Positions 1 to 8,381 of a DNA stretch of 64,000 nt are shown piece by piece. Origin of the DNA: Maritimibacter sp. HL-12 (GTDB taxonomy: Bacteria > Pseudomonadota > Alphaproteobacteria > Rhodobacterales > Rhodobacteraceae); assembly GCF_900177545.1 (NCBI RefSeq), contig NZ_FXBQ01000001.1, positions 2,226,122-2,290,121 on the forward strand, given 5' to 3'. The translations under genes and the position numbers were made by a program. The notes beneath the pieces are model-generated. The model saw only the letters and a program-made list of their open reading frames with translations, made no database searches and had not been told where the DNA came from. Every line of letters begins with the position of its first letter. The stretch's first letter is position 1.

Positions 1-533
1 CGCTCGCGGGCAAGGGCGGCGGCGCGGTCGGGCGGGGTGCCCAGGGCTTCCTGTTCGTAGGCATCGAACCAGAGGTGAAGCAGCGCGCGGTCGGCTTCTG
101 TGGGTGGGCGGATGTCTCCCGGCAACCCGGGGATGATGAGTGCGTCGAGATCAAGGCGGTAAAGCGGCTCGGGCCTGTCGAGGGCGAAAGCGGCGCTGTG
201 CAGCCCGAAGGCGCGCTTGGCTTGCGCCACCTGTGCGGCGGTGCCGGTGATCCCGGCGAGCATCCGCCCGGCGACGGCCTCGGCAAAGGCCGACCAGATC
301 TCGGGCGGCGCGTCCGGTGACTGGCACATGGCAAAGCCCGCGTTGGTCAGGCCGAAGACGGCGATGGTGCCGCCATCGCCTTGCGCCAGCCAGTAGGCGG
401 TGCCGTGCGGATGGCTGCGATCTTCGAGGCCGAATTCGCGCAGGTTGCCGCGCAGGAACATGCTGGTGTCGGCATGGTCCGCGAGAAACGCCTCGATCGC
501 GGCCTCGTCACCGGGCATCGCCGCGCGCAGCAT
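1..533 (-). CDS. GNAT-family N-acetyltransferase (partial, C-terminus off the left edge)
   Basis: Translation from the ATG at 533 runs open to the window edge (177 codons). It begins MLRAAMPGDEAAIEAFL and has the alternating charged and hydrophobic pattern of an N-terminal GNAT fold, with a phenylalanine- and arginine-rich FLRGNLREFGL segment near residue 26 as in FR47-like acetyltransferases. Substrate is unknown. Its start overlaps the rsmE stop (TGATG sharing one A), so it is probably translationally coupled to rsmE. The acetyl-CoA-binding motif expected further downstream cannot be checked because the gene is cut, so the family call rests on the N-terminal pattern and is an inference. Confidence 0.6.
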   Translation of the reverse strand, partial: MLRAAMPGDEAAIEAFLADHADTSMFLRGNLREFGLEDRSHPHGTAYWLAQGDGGTIAVFGLTNAGFAMCQSPDAPPEIWSAFAEAVAGRMLAGITGTAAQVAQAKRAFGLHSAAFALDRPEPLYRLDLDALIIPGLPGDIRPPTEADRALLHLWFDAYEQEALGTPPDRAAALARE

Positions 534-1264
534 CACCAGTCCCCCAGCGTCGATTGCCAAAGCGTCAGCGCCGCGACGGCGGCGGTATCGGCGCGCAGGA
601 TGCGCGGGCCGAGGCTGACCGGGTGGGCCTGCGCCATTGCCCGCAACCGCTTGCGTTCGGGCTCGGAAAACCCGCCTTCGGGGCCGATGAAGATCGCCCA
701 TGGCGCGCCGCGGGCGGTGTCATCCGCAAGGGCACGAGAACGGCCAACCAGCGCCTCGTCGGCGAACATGATCCGACGCTCGGCGGGCCAGGTGTCGAGC
801 AGCTTCTCGATCTTCTGAAGGTTCTCCACCGGGGGCACGAAGGTGCCGCCGCATTGCTCGGCCGCCTCGACCGCGTGGGCCTGCAAGCGGTCCTGCCGGA
901 TCCGCTCGGCATTGGTGAACTCGGTCTGCACCGGCAGGATTCGCGCGGCCCCCATCTCGGCAGCCTTCTCGACGATGAAATCGGTGCGCGCCTTGCGCAG
1001 CGGCGCGAAAACCAGCCAGAGGTCGGGCGGATCGAGTTGCGCGGCGCTCTGGCCGAGTACCGAAAGCCGCCCGCCGCGCTTGCCTGCTTCGGTCACCTCC
1101 GCTGTCCACTCGCCGGCATGGCCGTTGAACAGTGCCAGCCGCGCGCCGGGGCCAAGCCGCATCACGCCGAACAGGTAATGCGCCTGCTCGCGCGTCAGAT
1201 CGACGGATTGCCCCACCCCGAGGGCTGTGTCTACAAAGAGACGAGTTTTCTCACGGGTCATCAT
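533..1264 (-). CDS. rsmE: 16S rRNA (uracil1498-N3)-methyltransferase RsmE
   Basis: A 243-residue SPOUT-class methyltransferase that methylates U1498 of 16S rRNA with S-adenosylmethionine. The C-terminal half carries the SPOUT knot signature IFIGPEGGFSEPE followed by a LGPRILRADTA segment, both diagnostic of RsmE. The N-terminal PUA-like part contains QAHYLFGVMR. The open frame extends upstream to 1357, but the family N-terminus starts at the ATG-ATG pair at 1264/1261 (MMTREKTRLFVD), which I use. That start lies only 11 bp from the divergent ubiA start. The stop overlaps the following acetyltransferase start. Confidence 0.93.
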   Translation of the reverse strand: MMTREKTRLFVDTALGVGQSVDLTREQAHYLFGVMRLGPGARLALFNGHAGEWTAEVTEAGKRGGRLSVLGQSAAQLDPPDLWLVFAPLRKARTDFIVEKAAEMGAARILPVQTEFTNAERIRQDRLQAHAVEAAEQCGGTFVPPVENLQKIEKLLDTWPAERRIMFADEALVGRSRALADDTARGAPWAIFIGPEGGFSEPERKRLRAMAQAHPVSLGPRILRADTAAVAALTLWQSTLGDW

Positions 1265-1275
1265 GGGAGCACGAT

Positions 1276-2244
1276 ATGGCGGGCGAGAGCAAGAAGCCAG
1301 AGGCGGCGGACCAGGTTGCCGACGCGGTTCGTGGCAACTGGGTGGACCGTCATGCACCGGGCTGGAGCCGTCCCTATCTGCGGCTGTCGCGCGCCGACCG
1401 GCCGATCGGCACCTGGCTCTTGTTGCTGCCCTGCTGGTGGGGGCTCTTGCTCGGGATCGGCGAGACCGGCCAGACCGGCTGGCAGGATGCCTGGATCGCT
1501 CTGGGCGTGGCCCTCGGCGCGTGGCTCATGCGCGGGGCGGGCTGCACCTGGAACGACATCACCGACCGCGACATCGACGCCGCCGTGGCGCGCACAAGGT
1601 CGCGGCCGATTCCCTCGGGGCAGGTGAGCGTGAAGCAGGCGCTGGGCTGGCTTGTCGGGCAATCGCTTGTCGCGCTGCTCATTCTGCTCACCTTCCACCC
1701 GTCGGCGATCCTGCTCGGCTTCATTTCGCTCCTGCCGGTGGCGATCTACCCCTTCGCCAAGCGGTTCACCTGGTGGCCGCAGGTGTTTCTGGGCCTTGCC
1801 TTCAACTGGGGGGCGCTGCTCGCCTATACCGCCCATACCGGCGCGCTCGGCTGGCCCGCGGTGGTGCTCTATCTCGCCGGGATTTCCTGGACGCTGTTCT
1901 ACGACACGATCTATGCCCACCAGGACAAGGAAGACGACGCGCTGATCGGGGTGAAATCCACCGCGCTGCTGTTCGGCGATGCCACCCTGCCGTGGCTGCG
2001 CGGCTTCCTGATCGCCACCGTGGTGTTGATGACACTGGCCATCGTGATGGCATTCGCGCCCGGGCGGTCGGTGCTGGCGCTGACCGCGGCGCTCGGCGGG
2101 GCGTGGTTCATGGGCTGGCACATGGCGTGGCAATTGCGGGTGCTCGACACCGAAGACCCCGACACCTGCCTGCGGCTGTTCCGGGCCAATCGCGACGCCG
2201 GGCTGATCCCCGTGCTGTTTCTTGCCACTGCGACCCTGCTGTGA
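1276..2244 (+). CDS. ubiA: 4-hydroxybenzoate polyprenyltransferase UbiA
   Basis: Integral-membrane prenyltransferase of ubiquinone synthesis that attaches the polyprenyl chain to 4-hydroxybenzoate. It is 322 residues long with about eight hydrophobic segments. Both Mg-diphosphate binding aspartate motifs are present: NDITDRDID near residue 94 and the DTIYAHQDKEDD block near residue 212. The frame is open from 1132, but upstream codons overlap rsmE antisense; the ATG at 1276 (MAGESKKPEA) gives the usual short hydrophilic N-terminus before the conserved WLLLLPCWW helix. The product supplies quinone for the respiratory systems encoded further right. Confidence 0.93.
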   Translation: MAGESKKPEAADQVADAVRGNWVDRHAPGWSRPYLRLSRADRPIGTWLLLLPCWWGLLLGIGETGQTGWQDAWIALGVALGAWLMRGAGCTWNDITDRDIDAAVARTRSRPIPSGQVSVKQALGWLVGQSLVALLILLTFHPSAILLGFISLLPVAIYPFAKRFTWWPQVFLGLAFNWGALLAYTAHTGALGWPAVVLYLAGISWTLFYDTIYAHQDKEDDALIGVKSTALLFGDATLPWLRGFLIATVVLMTLAIVMAFAPGRSVLALTAALGGAWFMGWHMAWQLRVLDTEDPDTCLRLFRANRDAGLIPVLFLATATLL

Positions 2245-2310
2245 TTGCACCCGCTTGCCCGGCGGCTTAAGGAAGCGCAACTGGAACCAGAACCGGGAAC
2301 CTGACCGCCC

Positions 2311-4698
2311 ATGCGTCTTCCGCGTCTGTCTACCCTGCGCAACCACCCCGGGCTGCTGACCGGGGCGGTCTTCGTTGTTGCCGCGCTTGCCGCCATGCTG
2401 GTGGCCTGGGGCGCGCTCAAGGGCATCGAAACCGTCTCGAAAAGCGCTGTCGAACGGGCACTTCTGCTTGAGGGAGAAGATTGGGCCCGGGTCGAGACGA
2501 ACGGCTTGCAGGTGATCCTCGAAGGCGCGGCGCCGACCGAGTCCGGGCGCTTCCATGCGCTGTCGATTGCCGGAAAGAGCGTGGATGCGAGCCGGGTGAT
2601 CGACCTGATGCAATTGCCGCCGCCCAAGGACGTTACCCCACCGCGTTTCGCGGTCGAGATCCTGCGCAGCGAAGCGGGGATCTCGATGATCGGGCTGATC
2701 CCCGCCGCCGCTGACCGCGAGGCACTGGGCGAACGGATCCAGCAGATCGACCTGGCGCGGACGGTGACCGATCTTCTGGAAACAGCCGATTACCCGATGC
2801 CCGAGGGCTGGGACACTGCGACCGCCTTTGCCCTCGACGCGCTCGAAATGCTGCCGCGTTCGAAAATCTCGATCCGTGCCGACCGGGTAGCGATCGAGGC
2901 AATCGCGGAGTCAGGCGAGCAGAAGGCCGGCTGGGAGCGCCTGTTGCGTGCAAATCCGCCGCCGGGCGTTCGGGTTGCGCTCGATATATCCGCGCCGCGC
3001 CCGGTGATCACGCCCTTCACCTTGCGCTTCACGCTCGACGACGAGGGCGCACGCTTCGATGCCTGCACCGCCTCCAACGAAGCCGGGCGCAACAAGATCG
3101 TGGCGGCGGGGATCGCTGCCGGTGTGACCGGCCAGCCGGAATGCCCGATTGGCCTTGGCGAACCTTCGCCCGACTGGCCGGAAGCCGCCGCGCTCGGCAT
3201 TGCGGCGCTGCACGACCTGGGCGGCGGGTCGCTGACCTTTTCCGATGCCGACGTGACCCTCGTCGCCGCCGAAGGCACGCCGCAGAACAGCTTCGACCGC
3301 GTCGTGGGCGAGTTGGAAACCGAGTTGCCCGACGTGTTTTCGCTGCACTCCGTGCTGCCCGATCCGGTGACGATCTCGGGCACCGGCGAGTCTGATGGCC
3401 CGCCGGAATTCGTGGCGACGCTCAGCCCCGAGGGCATGGTGCAACTGCGCGGGCGGGTGGCCGATGAACAGGAGCGCACGATCACGGAAAGCTTCGCGCG
3501 TGCCCATTTCGGGTCGCAAAAGGTCTATGCCGCGATGCGGCTCGATCCCGAGTTGCCGCGCGGCTGGTCGGTGCGCACGCTGGCCGCGCTCGAGGCGCTC
3601 TCGCACCTTGCCAACGGTTCGGTCGTGGTGCAGCCGCGCGTTGTGGATGTGCGCGGTGCCACCGGCGATACCGGTGCCTCGGCCGAGATTTCGCGCGTTC
3701 TGTCGAACAAGCTGGGCGAGGCGGAGGATTTTCGCGTCAACGTGCGCTACGAGGAGGCGCTCGATCCGGTGGCGGGGTTGCCGACCCCGCAGGAATGCGC
3801 CGCCGAGATCAATGCTGCGCTGACCGAGAGCAAGATCACCTTTTCGCCCGGTTCGGCCGAGATCGAGTCGTCGTCGGCCCGCACCGTCGACAAGATCGCC
3901 GAGATCCTGAAAACCTGTCCCGACGTGGCGATGGAGATCGGCGGTTACACCGACAGCCAGGGCCGCGAGGAAATGAACAAGGCGCTGTCGCAGCGCCGGG
4001 CCGACTCGGTGCTCTCGGCGCTGCTCGCCCGCCGGGTACTGACCACCAACCTCACCGCCTTCGGTTATGGCGAGGACAACCCGATTGCCGACAACGATAC
4101 CGAGGAGGGCCGCGAGGCGAACCGGCGGATCGAGTTTCGTCTGATCGGAGACGAGCCTGCCGAGGGGGAGGCAGCGGAAACAGAGACGCAGGACGACGCG
4201 GAAACCGAAGATACGGGCGAGGCGGACGACGAAGAGATCGCACCGATTCGCCCGCTTGCCCGGCCCGTCGATCTGGTCGAGGAAGCAGACCGGGAAGCGG
4301 GTGACGCGGAGGTGGCCGACACCGCCGACGGGGAGGGGTCAGACCCCGCAGATGCGACCGAGACGGATGCGACGCCGCAGGGCACCGAGGTTCCCGACTC
4401 CGAACCCACGCCCGATGAAGGCGACGCGGATAGCACGCCCGATGAAGGCGATGAGGACGCCGCGCCCGGAGATGGCGATGAGGACCCCACACCCGATGAG
4501 GCCAGTGAGGACCCCGCCGATGCGACCGGACAGGAGGCTGACCCGGAAACGGATGGCGAGGCCTCCGACACCCCGGCGCAGGACGCGGCGGAAGATCCCG
4601 GCGATGCCGGCGAGGCAGAAACCGACGCCCCCGTTGTCGTCCACCCCGAGCTTGAGGGCATCCGCCCGCAACCCCGCCCCGCGCGCGACGACGGCTAG
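2311..4698 (+). CDS. Membrane-anchored BON/OmpA-domain envelope protein with acidic C-terminal tail
   Basis: A 795-residue protein. Residues about 16-36 form one transmembrane helix or uncleaved signal anchor. Residues about 60-490 contain several BON-like modules (alternating beta segments such as GLQVILEGAAP and MVQLRGRVADEQER). Residues about 495-620 are an OmpA/MotB peptidoglycan-binding domain with KITFSPGSAEIES, GYTDSQG and NKALSQRRADSV. The last 170 residues are low-complexity and strongly acidic, with nine-residue TPDEGD-type repeats, ending in a short basic stretch. The layout resembles OmpA-ArfA type proteins and suggests a cell-wall-linked envelope role; the exact function is unknown. 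A second hypothetical membrane gene follows after 24 bp and may be co-transcribed. Confidence 0.8.
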   Translation: MRLPRLSTLRNHPGLLTGAVFVVAALAAMLVAWGALKGIETVSKSAVERALLLEGEDWARVETNGLQVILEGAAPTESGRFHALSIAGKSVDASRVIDLMQLPPPKDVTPPRFAVEILRSEAGISMIGLIPAAADREALGERIQQIDLARTVTDLLETADYPMPEGWDTATAFALDALEMLPRSKISIRADRVAIEAIAESGEQKAGWERLLRANPPPGVRVALDISAPRPVITPFTLRFTLDDEGARFDACTASNEAGRNKIVAAGIAAGVTGQPECPIGLGEPSPDWPEAAALGIAALHDLGGGSLTFSDADVTLVAAEGTPQNSFDRVVGELETELPDVFSLHSVLPDPVTISGTGESDGPPEFVATLSPEGMVQLRGRVADEQERTITESFARAHFGSQKVYAAMRLDPELPRGWSVRTLAALEALSHLANGSVVVQPRVVDVRGATGDTGASAEISRVLSNKLGEAEDFRVNVRYEEALDPVAGLPTPQECAAEINAALTESKITFSPGSAEIESSSARTVDKIAEILKTCPDVAMEIGGYTDSQGREEMNKALSQRRADSVLSALLARRVLTTNLTAFGYGEDNPIADNDTEEGREANRRIEFRLIGDEPAEGEAAETETQDDAETEDTGEADDEEIAPIRPLARPVDLVEEADREAGDAEVADTADGEGSDPADATETDATPQGTEVPDSEPTPDEGDADSTPDEGDEDAAPGDGDEDPTPDEASEDPADATGQEADPETDGEASDTPAQDAAEDPGDAGEAETDAPVVVHPELEGIRPQPRPARDDG
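4408..4515 (+). repeat. Nine-residue acidic repeats within the OmpA-domain protein
   Basis: Four consecutive nine-codon units encode TPDEGDADS, TPDEGDEDA, APGDGDEDP and TPDEASEDP. Near-identical DNA (acgcccgatgaaggcga) recurs at 27-bp spacing, so the array probably arose by local duplication and may vary in copy number between strains. Confidence 0.7.
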
Positions 4699-4722
4699 GC
4701 CCGCGCCAGAACGGAGAAACAT

Positions 4723-5049
4723 ATGAACAGAACCGAGTTCATCATCGTTACCGCCATCATTCTCTTCGTCGCTTTCGCGCTTGGGTGGTTCGCACATTGG
4801 CTGCTGCACCGCTTTTCGCGGGTGGCGTCGGGTGACGTGTCGGAGATCGACCGGCTGGCGCAATCGCTGCACGAGGCGGAGGAAACCCGAGATCAGGCGA
4901 TCACCTACCTGCAACAGCGCGAGGCCGAAATGTCGAGCCAGTTGCACCAGGCCGAAGCCGAGTTGCGGGCCGCGATGGAGGGTTTGCGCGACGCGCGCCA
5001 CGAGGCCGAGGAATTGCGCGCCTATATCGAACAGATGAACCAGCGCTGA
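4723..5049 (+). CDS. Small membrane-anchored coiled-coil protein
   Basis: A 108-residue protein with one N-terminal transmembrane helix (about residues 6-28), followed by a glutamate-, arginine- and glutamine-rich region (about 45-105) with heptad-like spacing that predicts a coiled coil. It lies 24 bp after the OmpA-domain gene and before a strong terminator, so the two probably form one transcript. I do not recognise a characterised family; similar short membrane coiled-coil proteins are common in Rhodobacterales. A structural or scaffolding role in the envelope is only a guess. Confidence 0.7.
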   Translation: MNRTEFIIVTAIILFVAFALGWFAHWLLHRFSRVASGDVSEIDRLAQSLHEAEETRDQAITYLQQREAEMSSQLHQAEAELRAAMEGLRDARHEAEELRAYIEQMNQR

Positions 5050-5070
5050 GCCGAGGCGCGGCGCACATGC

Positions 5071-5104
5071 AAAACGGGGCACCCGAGGGTGCCCCATTTT
5101 TTTT
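5071..5104. terminator. Bidirectional rho-independent terminator
   Basis: The stem GGGGCACC (from 5076) pairs with GGTGCCCC (to 5095) around a CGAG loop. It is flanked by AAAA on the left and TTTTTTTT on the right, so it can work in both directions. It sits between the convergent coiled-coil gene and the peroxiredoxin gene. Confidence 0.92.
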
Positions 5105-5118
5105 CATGTCTGCGCGTC

Positions 5119-5772
5119 TCAGAGCGCGCGGGTGGCGAAATACCAGTCGATCACCTCGATATCGTCGCCCGCCTCGGCCACGCGCTTCTCGGCGGCGGCA
5201 TCGGTGGCCGGCGGCGGCACGATCACGCGGTCGCCCGGCTTCCAGTTTTCCGGCATCGCGCAGGCGTTCTCGTCGGCCGTCTGCAGCGCCACCAGCAGGC
5301 GGTGGATCTCGTCAACCGAGCGGCCGGCGTTCATCGGGTAGTAGACCATGGCGCGCAGCACGCCTTCGGGGTCGACGATGAAGGTCGCGCGGACGGCGGC
5401 GGTATCGGAGGCGCCGGGCTGGATCATGCCGTAGGCCTTGGCCACCTTCATGTCGAGGTCGGCGATGATCGGGAACTTGATGTCGACGCCCCACTTCTCC
5501 TTGATGTTGCGCACCCAGGCGATGTGGCTGTAGTGGCTGTCGATCGACAACCCGAGCAGTTCCACGCCCATCGCGGCGAATTCGTCCTGCTTGTTGGCGA
5601 AGCCGATGAACTCGGTGGTGCAGACCGGGGTGAAGTCGGCCGGGTGCGAGAACAGCACGAGCCACTTGCCCTTGTAGTCCGCGAGGCTCTTGCGGCCGTG
5701 GGTGGTGGGGGCGTCGAAGTCGGGGGCGGCACGGTTCAGGCCGGGGCCCATGGCTTGGATTTCGTCGGTCAT
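5119..5772 (-). CDS. Peroxiredoxin, Prx6/AhpC-TSA family
   Basis: Thiol peroxidase of 217 residues. The peroxidatic cysteine is C51 in the PxxxTxxC-type motif FTPVCTTEF, and the conserved arginine is in AVRATFIVDPEG. The long C-terminal arm with PENWKPGD places it in the Prx6 subfamily, and a second cysteine at C171 could serve in resolution. It reduces hydrogen peroxide and organic peroxides in the cytoplasm. It is divergent from the OxyR-type regulator across a 119-bp AT-rich interval, which suggests control by that regulator. Confidence 0.92.
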   Translation of the reverse strand: MTDEIQAMGPGLNRAAPDFDAPTTHGRKSLADYKGKWLVLFSHPADFTPVCTTEFIGFANKQDEFAAMGVELLGLSIDSHYSHIAWVRNIKEKWGVDIKFPIIADLDMKVAKAYGMIQPGASDTAAVRATFIVDPEGVLRAMVYYPMNAGRSVDEIHRLLVALQTADENACAMPENWKPGDRVIVPPPATDAAAEKRVAEAGDDIEVIDWYFATRAL

Positions 5773-5891
5773 TTTCAGTCTCCTCTCGGGTTTCGGTGAA
5801 GGCCCTGTTGCCTTCGATGAGACTGAGATAGGGGATTGCGTCTGATTGTTGAAACGAATAAAAAAGATATATGTAATCGAGAAAAACGATC

Positions 5892-6806
5892 ATGAATCTA
5901 CCCAGCCTGCGTCAGCTCCGCTTTCTCGTGGCCCTTGATGACGAGCTTCATTTCAGCCGGGCCGCCGAACGCTGTTTCGTCACCCAATCCACGCTGTCGT
6001 CGGGGTTGAAGGAACTGGAGGATCTGCTCGGCGCGCCGGTGGCCGAGCGCACCAAACGCAGCGTGATGATGACACCGCTCGGCCGCGACCTGGCCGATCG
6101 CGCGCGCGGGGTGCTGGCCGACGTGGGCGAGATGGTGGAACTGGCGCAGCGCGAGGCGGGCACCCTGCGCGGGCCGCTGCGTCTGGGCTCGATCCCGACC
6201 ATCGGCCCGTTTCTGTTTCCGCGCCTGATGCCGCGGCTCCGGCGCGACTTTCCCGAGCTGCGGCTCTACCTGCGCGAGGAACTCACAGAGAGCCTGATCG
6301 ACGGCCTGCGCGCCGGGCGGCTCGACGTGATCCTGATCGCGCTTCCGTTCGACATCGGTGATCTGGCGTCGGAATCGCTGTTCATGGACGGCTACCAGCT
6401 TGCCAGCGCGCCCGAACACCCGCTCGCCGGGCCTGATCCGGTGCACGGTGCCGACCTTGACGATGAAACCCTTCTGTTGCTTGAACGCGGCCACTGCCTC
6501 CAGCGCCACGCGCTCGCCGCCTTTCCCGAGAGCCACGCCCGGCAGGACGAAAGCTTTGCCGCCACCTCGCTCGCCACGCTGATCGCGATGGTGGAGGAAG
6601 GCGTGGGGATCACGTTGTTGCCGCAACTGGTGATCGACGCGGGCGCGGCGCGGCATGCCGAGATTGCCCTGACGCCGCTGGAGGGAGCCTGGCCGCGCGA
6701 GGTGATCCTGGCCTGGCGCAAGTCTTCGGCGCGGGCGGAAGATTTCGCGGTTCTGGCGGAGATCCTGCGCGAAGAACGGGCGCGGCTTGGCGGGGATGCG
6801 CGATGA
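5892..6806 (+). CDS. oxyR: LysR-type peroxide regulator (OxyR-like, single redox cysteine)
   Basis: LysR-family activator of 304 residues. The N-terminal winged HTH (residues 5-65) contains LHFSRAAERCFVTQSTLS; the effector domain follows. OxyR features are clear: the LERGHCLQRHAL block places C202 at the peroxidatic cysteine (C199 of E. coli), and the downstream FAATSLATL and GVGITLLPQL segments align without gaps. The position of the resolving cysteine (C208 in E. coli) is F211, so the classical disulfide cannot form. It is divergent from the peroxiredoxin gene, the usual OxyR arrangement. Confidence 0.85.
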   Translation: MNLPSLRQLRFLVALDDELHFSRAAERCFVTQSTLSSGLKELEDLLGAPVAERTKRSVMMTPLGRDLADRARGVLADVGEMVELAQREAGTLRGPLRLGSIPTIGPFLFPRLMPRLRRDFPELRLYLREELTESLIDGLRAGRLDVILIALPFDIGDLASESLFMDGYQLASAPEHPLAGPDPVHGADLDDETLLLLERGHCLQRHALAAFPESHARQDESFAATSLATLIAMVEEGVGITLLPQLVIDAGAARHAEIALTPLEGAWPREVILAWRKSSARAEDFAVLAEILREERARLGGDAR

Positions 6807-6839
6807 TTCAGGGGTGGCCCTGACCTTTGCGGGCCGGGA

Positions 6840-8381
6840 TCAGCTTCGCTTGAGCGCCGCGCGGAAATCCGACATCCGGAAGGCGTGGATCAGGTGGCCG
6901 ATGCCGAAATAGCTCACGATGCCGGCAAGGATCAGGATGATCAGGGCGATCACGTCGAGACCGGGTGCGCCAAGCAGCGGATGCAGCGGCAAGGTCAGCA
7001 CCCAGAGCACCGCCCCCATCGCCCATGACGCCACCCCGATCCGCCAGATACGCCGCCAGAAGCGTCGGTCGAACCGCGCGACCTCGCCCATCCGCCAGGT
7101 GCCGATCCAGAGCAGCGCGACCATTGCCCAGGCCGCCAGCGTGGTGCCGAAGGCGGCCGCGGTGTAGCCGATCACCGGGGCGAGACCGATGGCGATGGCG
7201 GCGTTCACCACCAGCGAGACGAGCGCGAAGTAGAACGGCGTGCGGGTGTTTTCGCGGGCGAAATAGACCGGCTGGAGCACCTTCTGGAGTACGAAGGCGG
7301 GCAGGCCGAGGCCGTAGATTTGCACCGCCACGGCGGTGGCGGCGGTGTCGTCGACGGTGAAGGCACCGCGCTGGAACAGCACCTGCACCAGCGGCAGCGG
7401 GATCACCAGGAGCGCGACGGCGGCCGGCACGGTGAGCGCGAGTGCCATCTCGCCCGCCCGGCTCAGCGACTCCCGCCCGCCCGCGCTGTCGTCGGCCGAG
7501 AGCCTGCGGGCGAGGTCGGGCAGGAGCACCACGCCGATGGCGATGCCGACGACGCCAAGCGGCAACTGGTAGAGCCGGTCGGCGTAGTTCAGCCAGGCGA
7601 TTGCACCATCGAAGATACTGGCCACCTGCCGTCCGATCAGCAGGTTGATCTGCACCACGCCGCCCGCCAGCGCCGCGGGGGCAGCGATGATTGCGAGGCG
7701 CTTGAGTTCCGGCGTCATTCGGGGGCGGCGGGGGATGAGGCGGAACCCGGCGCGGGAGGCGGCGGTCCAGACCAGCGCAAGCTGGGCGATCCCCGCGACC
7801 GGCACCGCCCAGACCAGCGTGAGCCCCATGTCCCATCCCAGCCACGCGCCGAGACTGAGGGCGGCGATGAAGATGAGATTGAGCAGCACCGGCGCGGCAG
7901 CGGCGGCGGTGAACCGCCCGGTGGCGTTGAGCACGCCCGAGAGCAGCGCCGCGAGCGAGATGAACAGGATGTAGGGAAAGGCGATGCGGCCATAGAGCAC
8001 CGCGAGGTCGAAGCGCTCGTCGCCGAGAAAGCCCGAGGCCATCGCCAGCACCAGCGCCGGCATGAACACCTGCCCCAGCAGCGTGACGACGAGAACGATC
8101 GAGGCCAGCCCGGTCAGCGCGTCGCGGGCGAATTCCTGCGCGCCGTGCCCGGCCTCGACGCGCTTGGCGAACATCGGCACGAAGGCCATGTTGAACGCGC
8201 CCTCGGCGAAGAACCGGCGAAACATGTTGGGCAGCGAGAACGCCACCACGAATGCCTCCGCCACCGGCCCGGCCCCGAGGGCCGCGGCGATCACCACGTC
8301 GCGCACGAAGCCCAGCACCCGGCTGGCCATGGTCCAGGCCCCGACCGTGAAGAAGCCGCGCGCGAGGCGGATGCCCGCCAT
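6840..8381 (-). CDS. murJ: Lipid II flippase MurJ
   Basis: MOP-superfamily membrane protein of 513 residues with about 14 transmembrane segments that moves lipid II across the inner membrane for peptidoglycan synthesis. Family signatures include SRVLGFVRDVVIA near residue 20, SLPNMFRRFFAEGAFN near residue 50 and the NYADRLYQLPLGVVG segment around residue 260. The frame is open far upstream over glnD, but the ATG at 8381 (MAGIRLARGFFTVG) is the family start and overlaps the glnD stop as TGATG. It is the last gene of the lipoprotein-glnD-murJ unit and converges on oxyR with a 33-bp gap. Confidence 0.95.
   Translation of the reverse strand: MAGIRLARGFFTVGAWTMASRVLGFVRDVVIAAALGAGPVAEAFVVAFSLPNMFRRFFAEGAFNMAFVPMFAKRVEAGHGAQEFARDALTGLASIVLVVTLLGQVFMPALVLAMASGFLGDERFDLAVLYGRIAFPYILFISLAALLSGVLNATGRFTAAAAAPVLLNLIFIAALSLGAWLGWDMGLTLVWAVPVAGIAQLALVWTAASRAGFRLIPRRPRMTPELKRLAIIAAPAALAGGVVQINLLIGRQVASIFDGAIAWLNYADRLYQLPLGVVGIAIGVVLLPDLARRLSADDSAGGRESLSRAGEMALALTVPAAVALLVIPLPLVQVLFQRGAFTVDDTAATAVAVQIYGLGLPAFVLQKVLQPVYFARENTRTPFYFALVSLVVNAAIAIGLAPVIGYTAAAFGTTLAAWAMVALLWIGTWRMGEVARFDRRFWRRIWRIGVASWAMGAVLWVLTLPLHPLLGAPGLDVIALIILILAGIVSYFGIGHLIHAFRMSDFRAALKRS

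Noticed and set aside
4408-4515. Short repeats considered as a CRISPR or intergenic repeat array
   Set aside because: They are in frame inside a coding region and encode an acidic peptide repeat.
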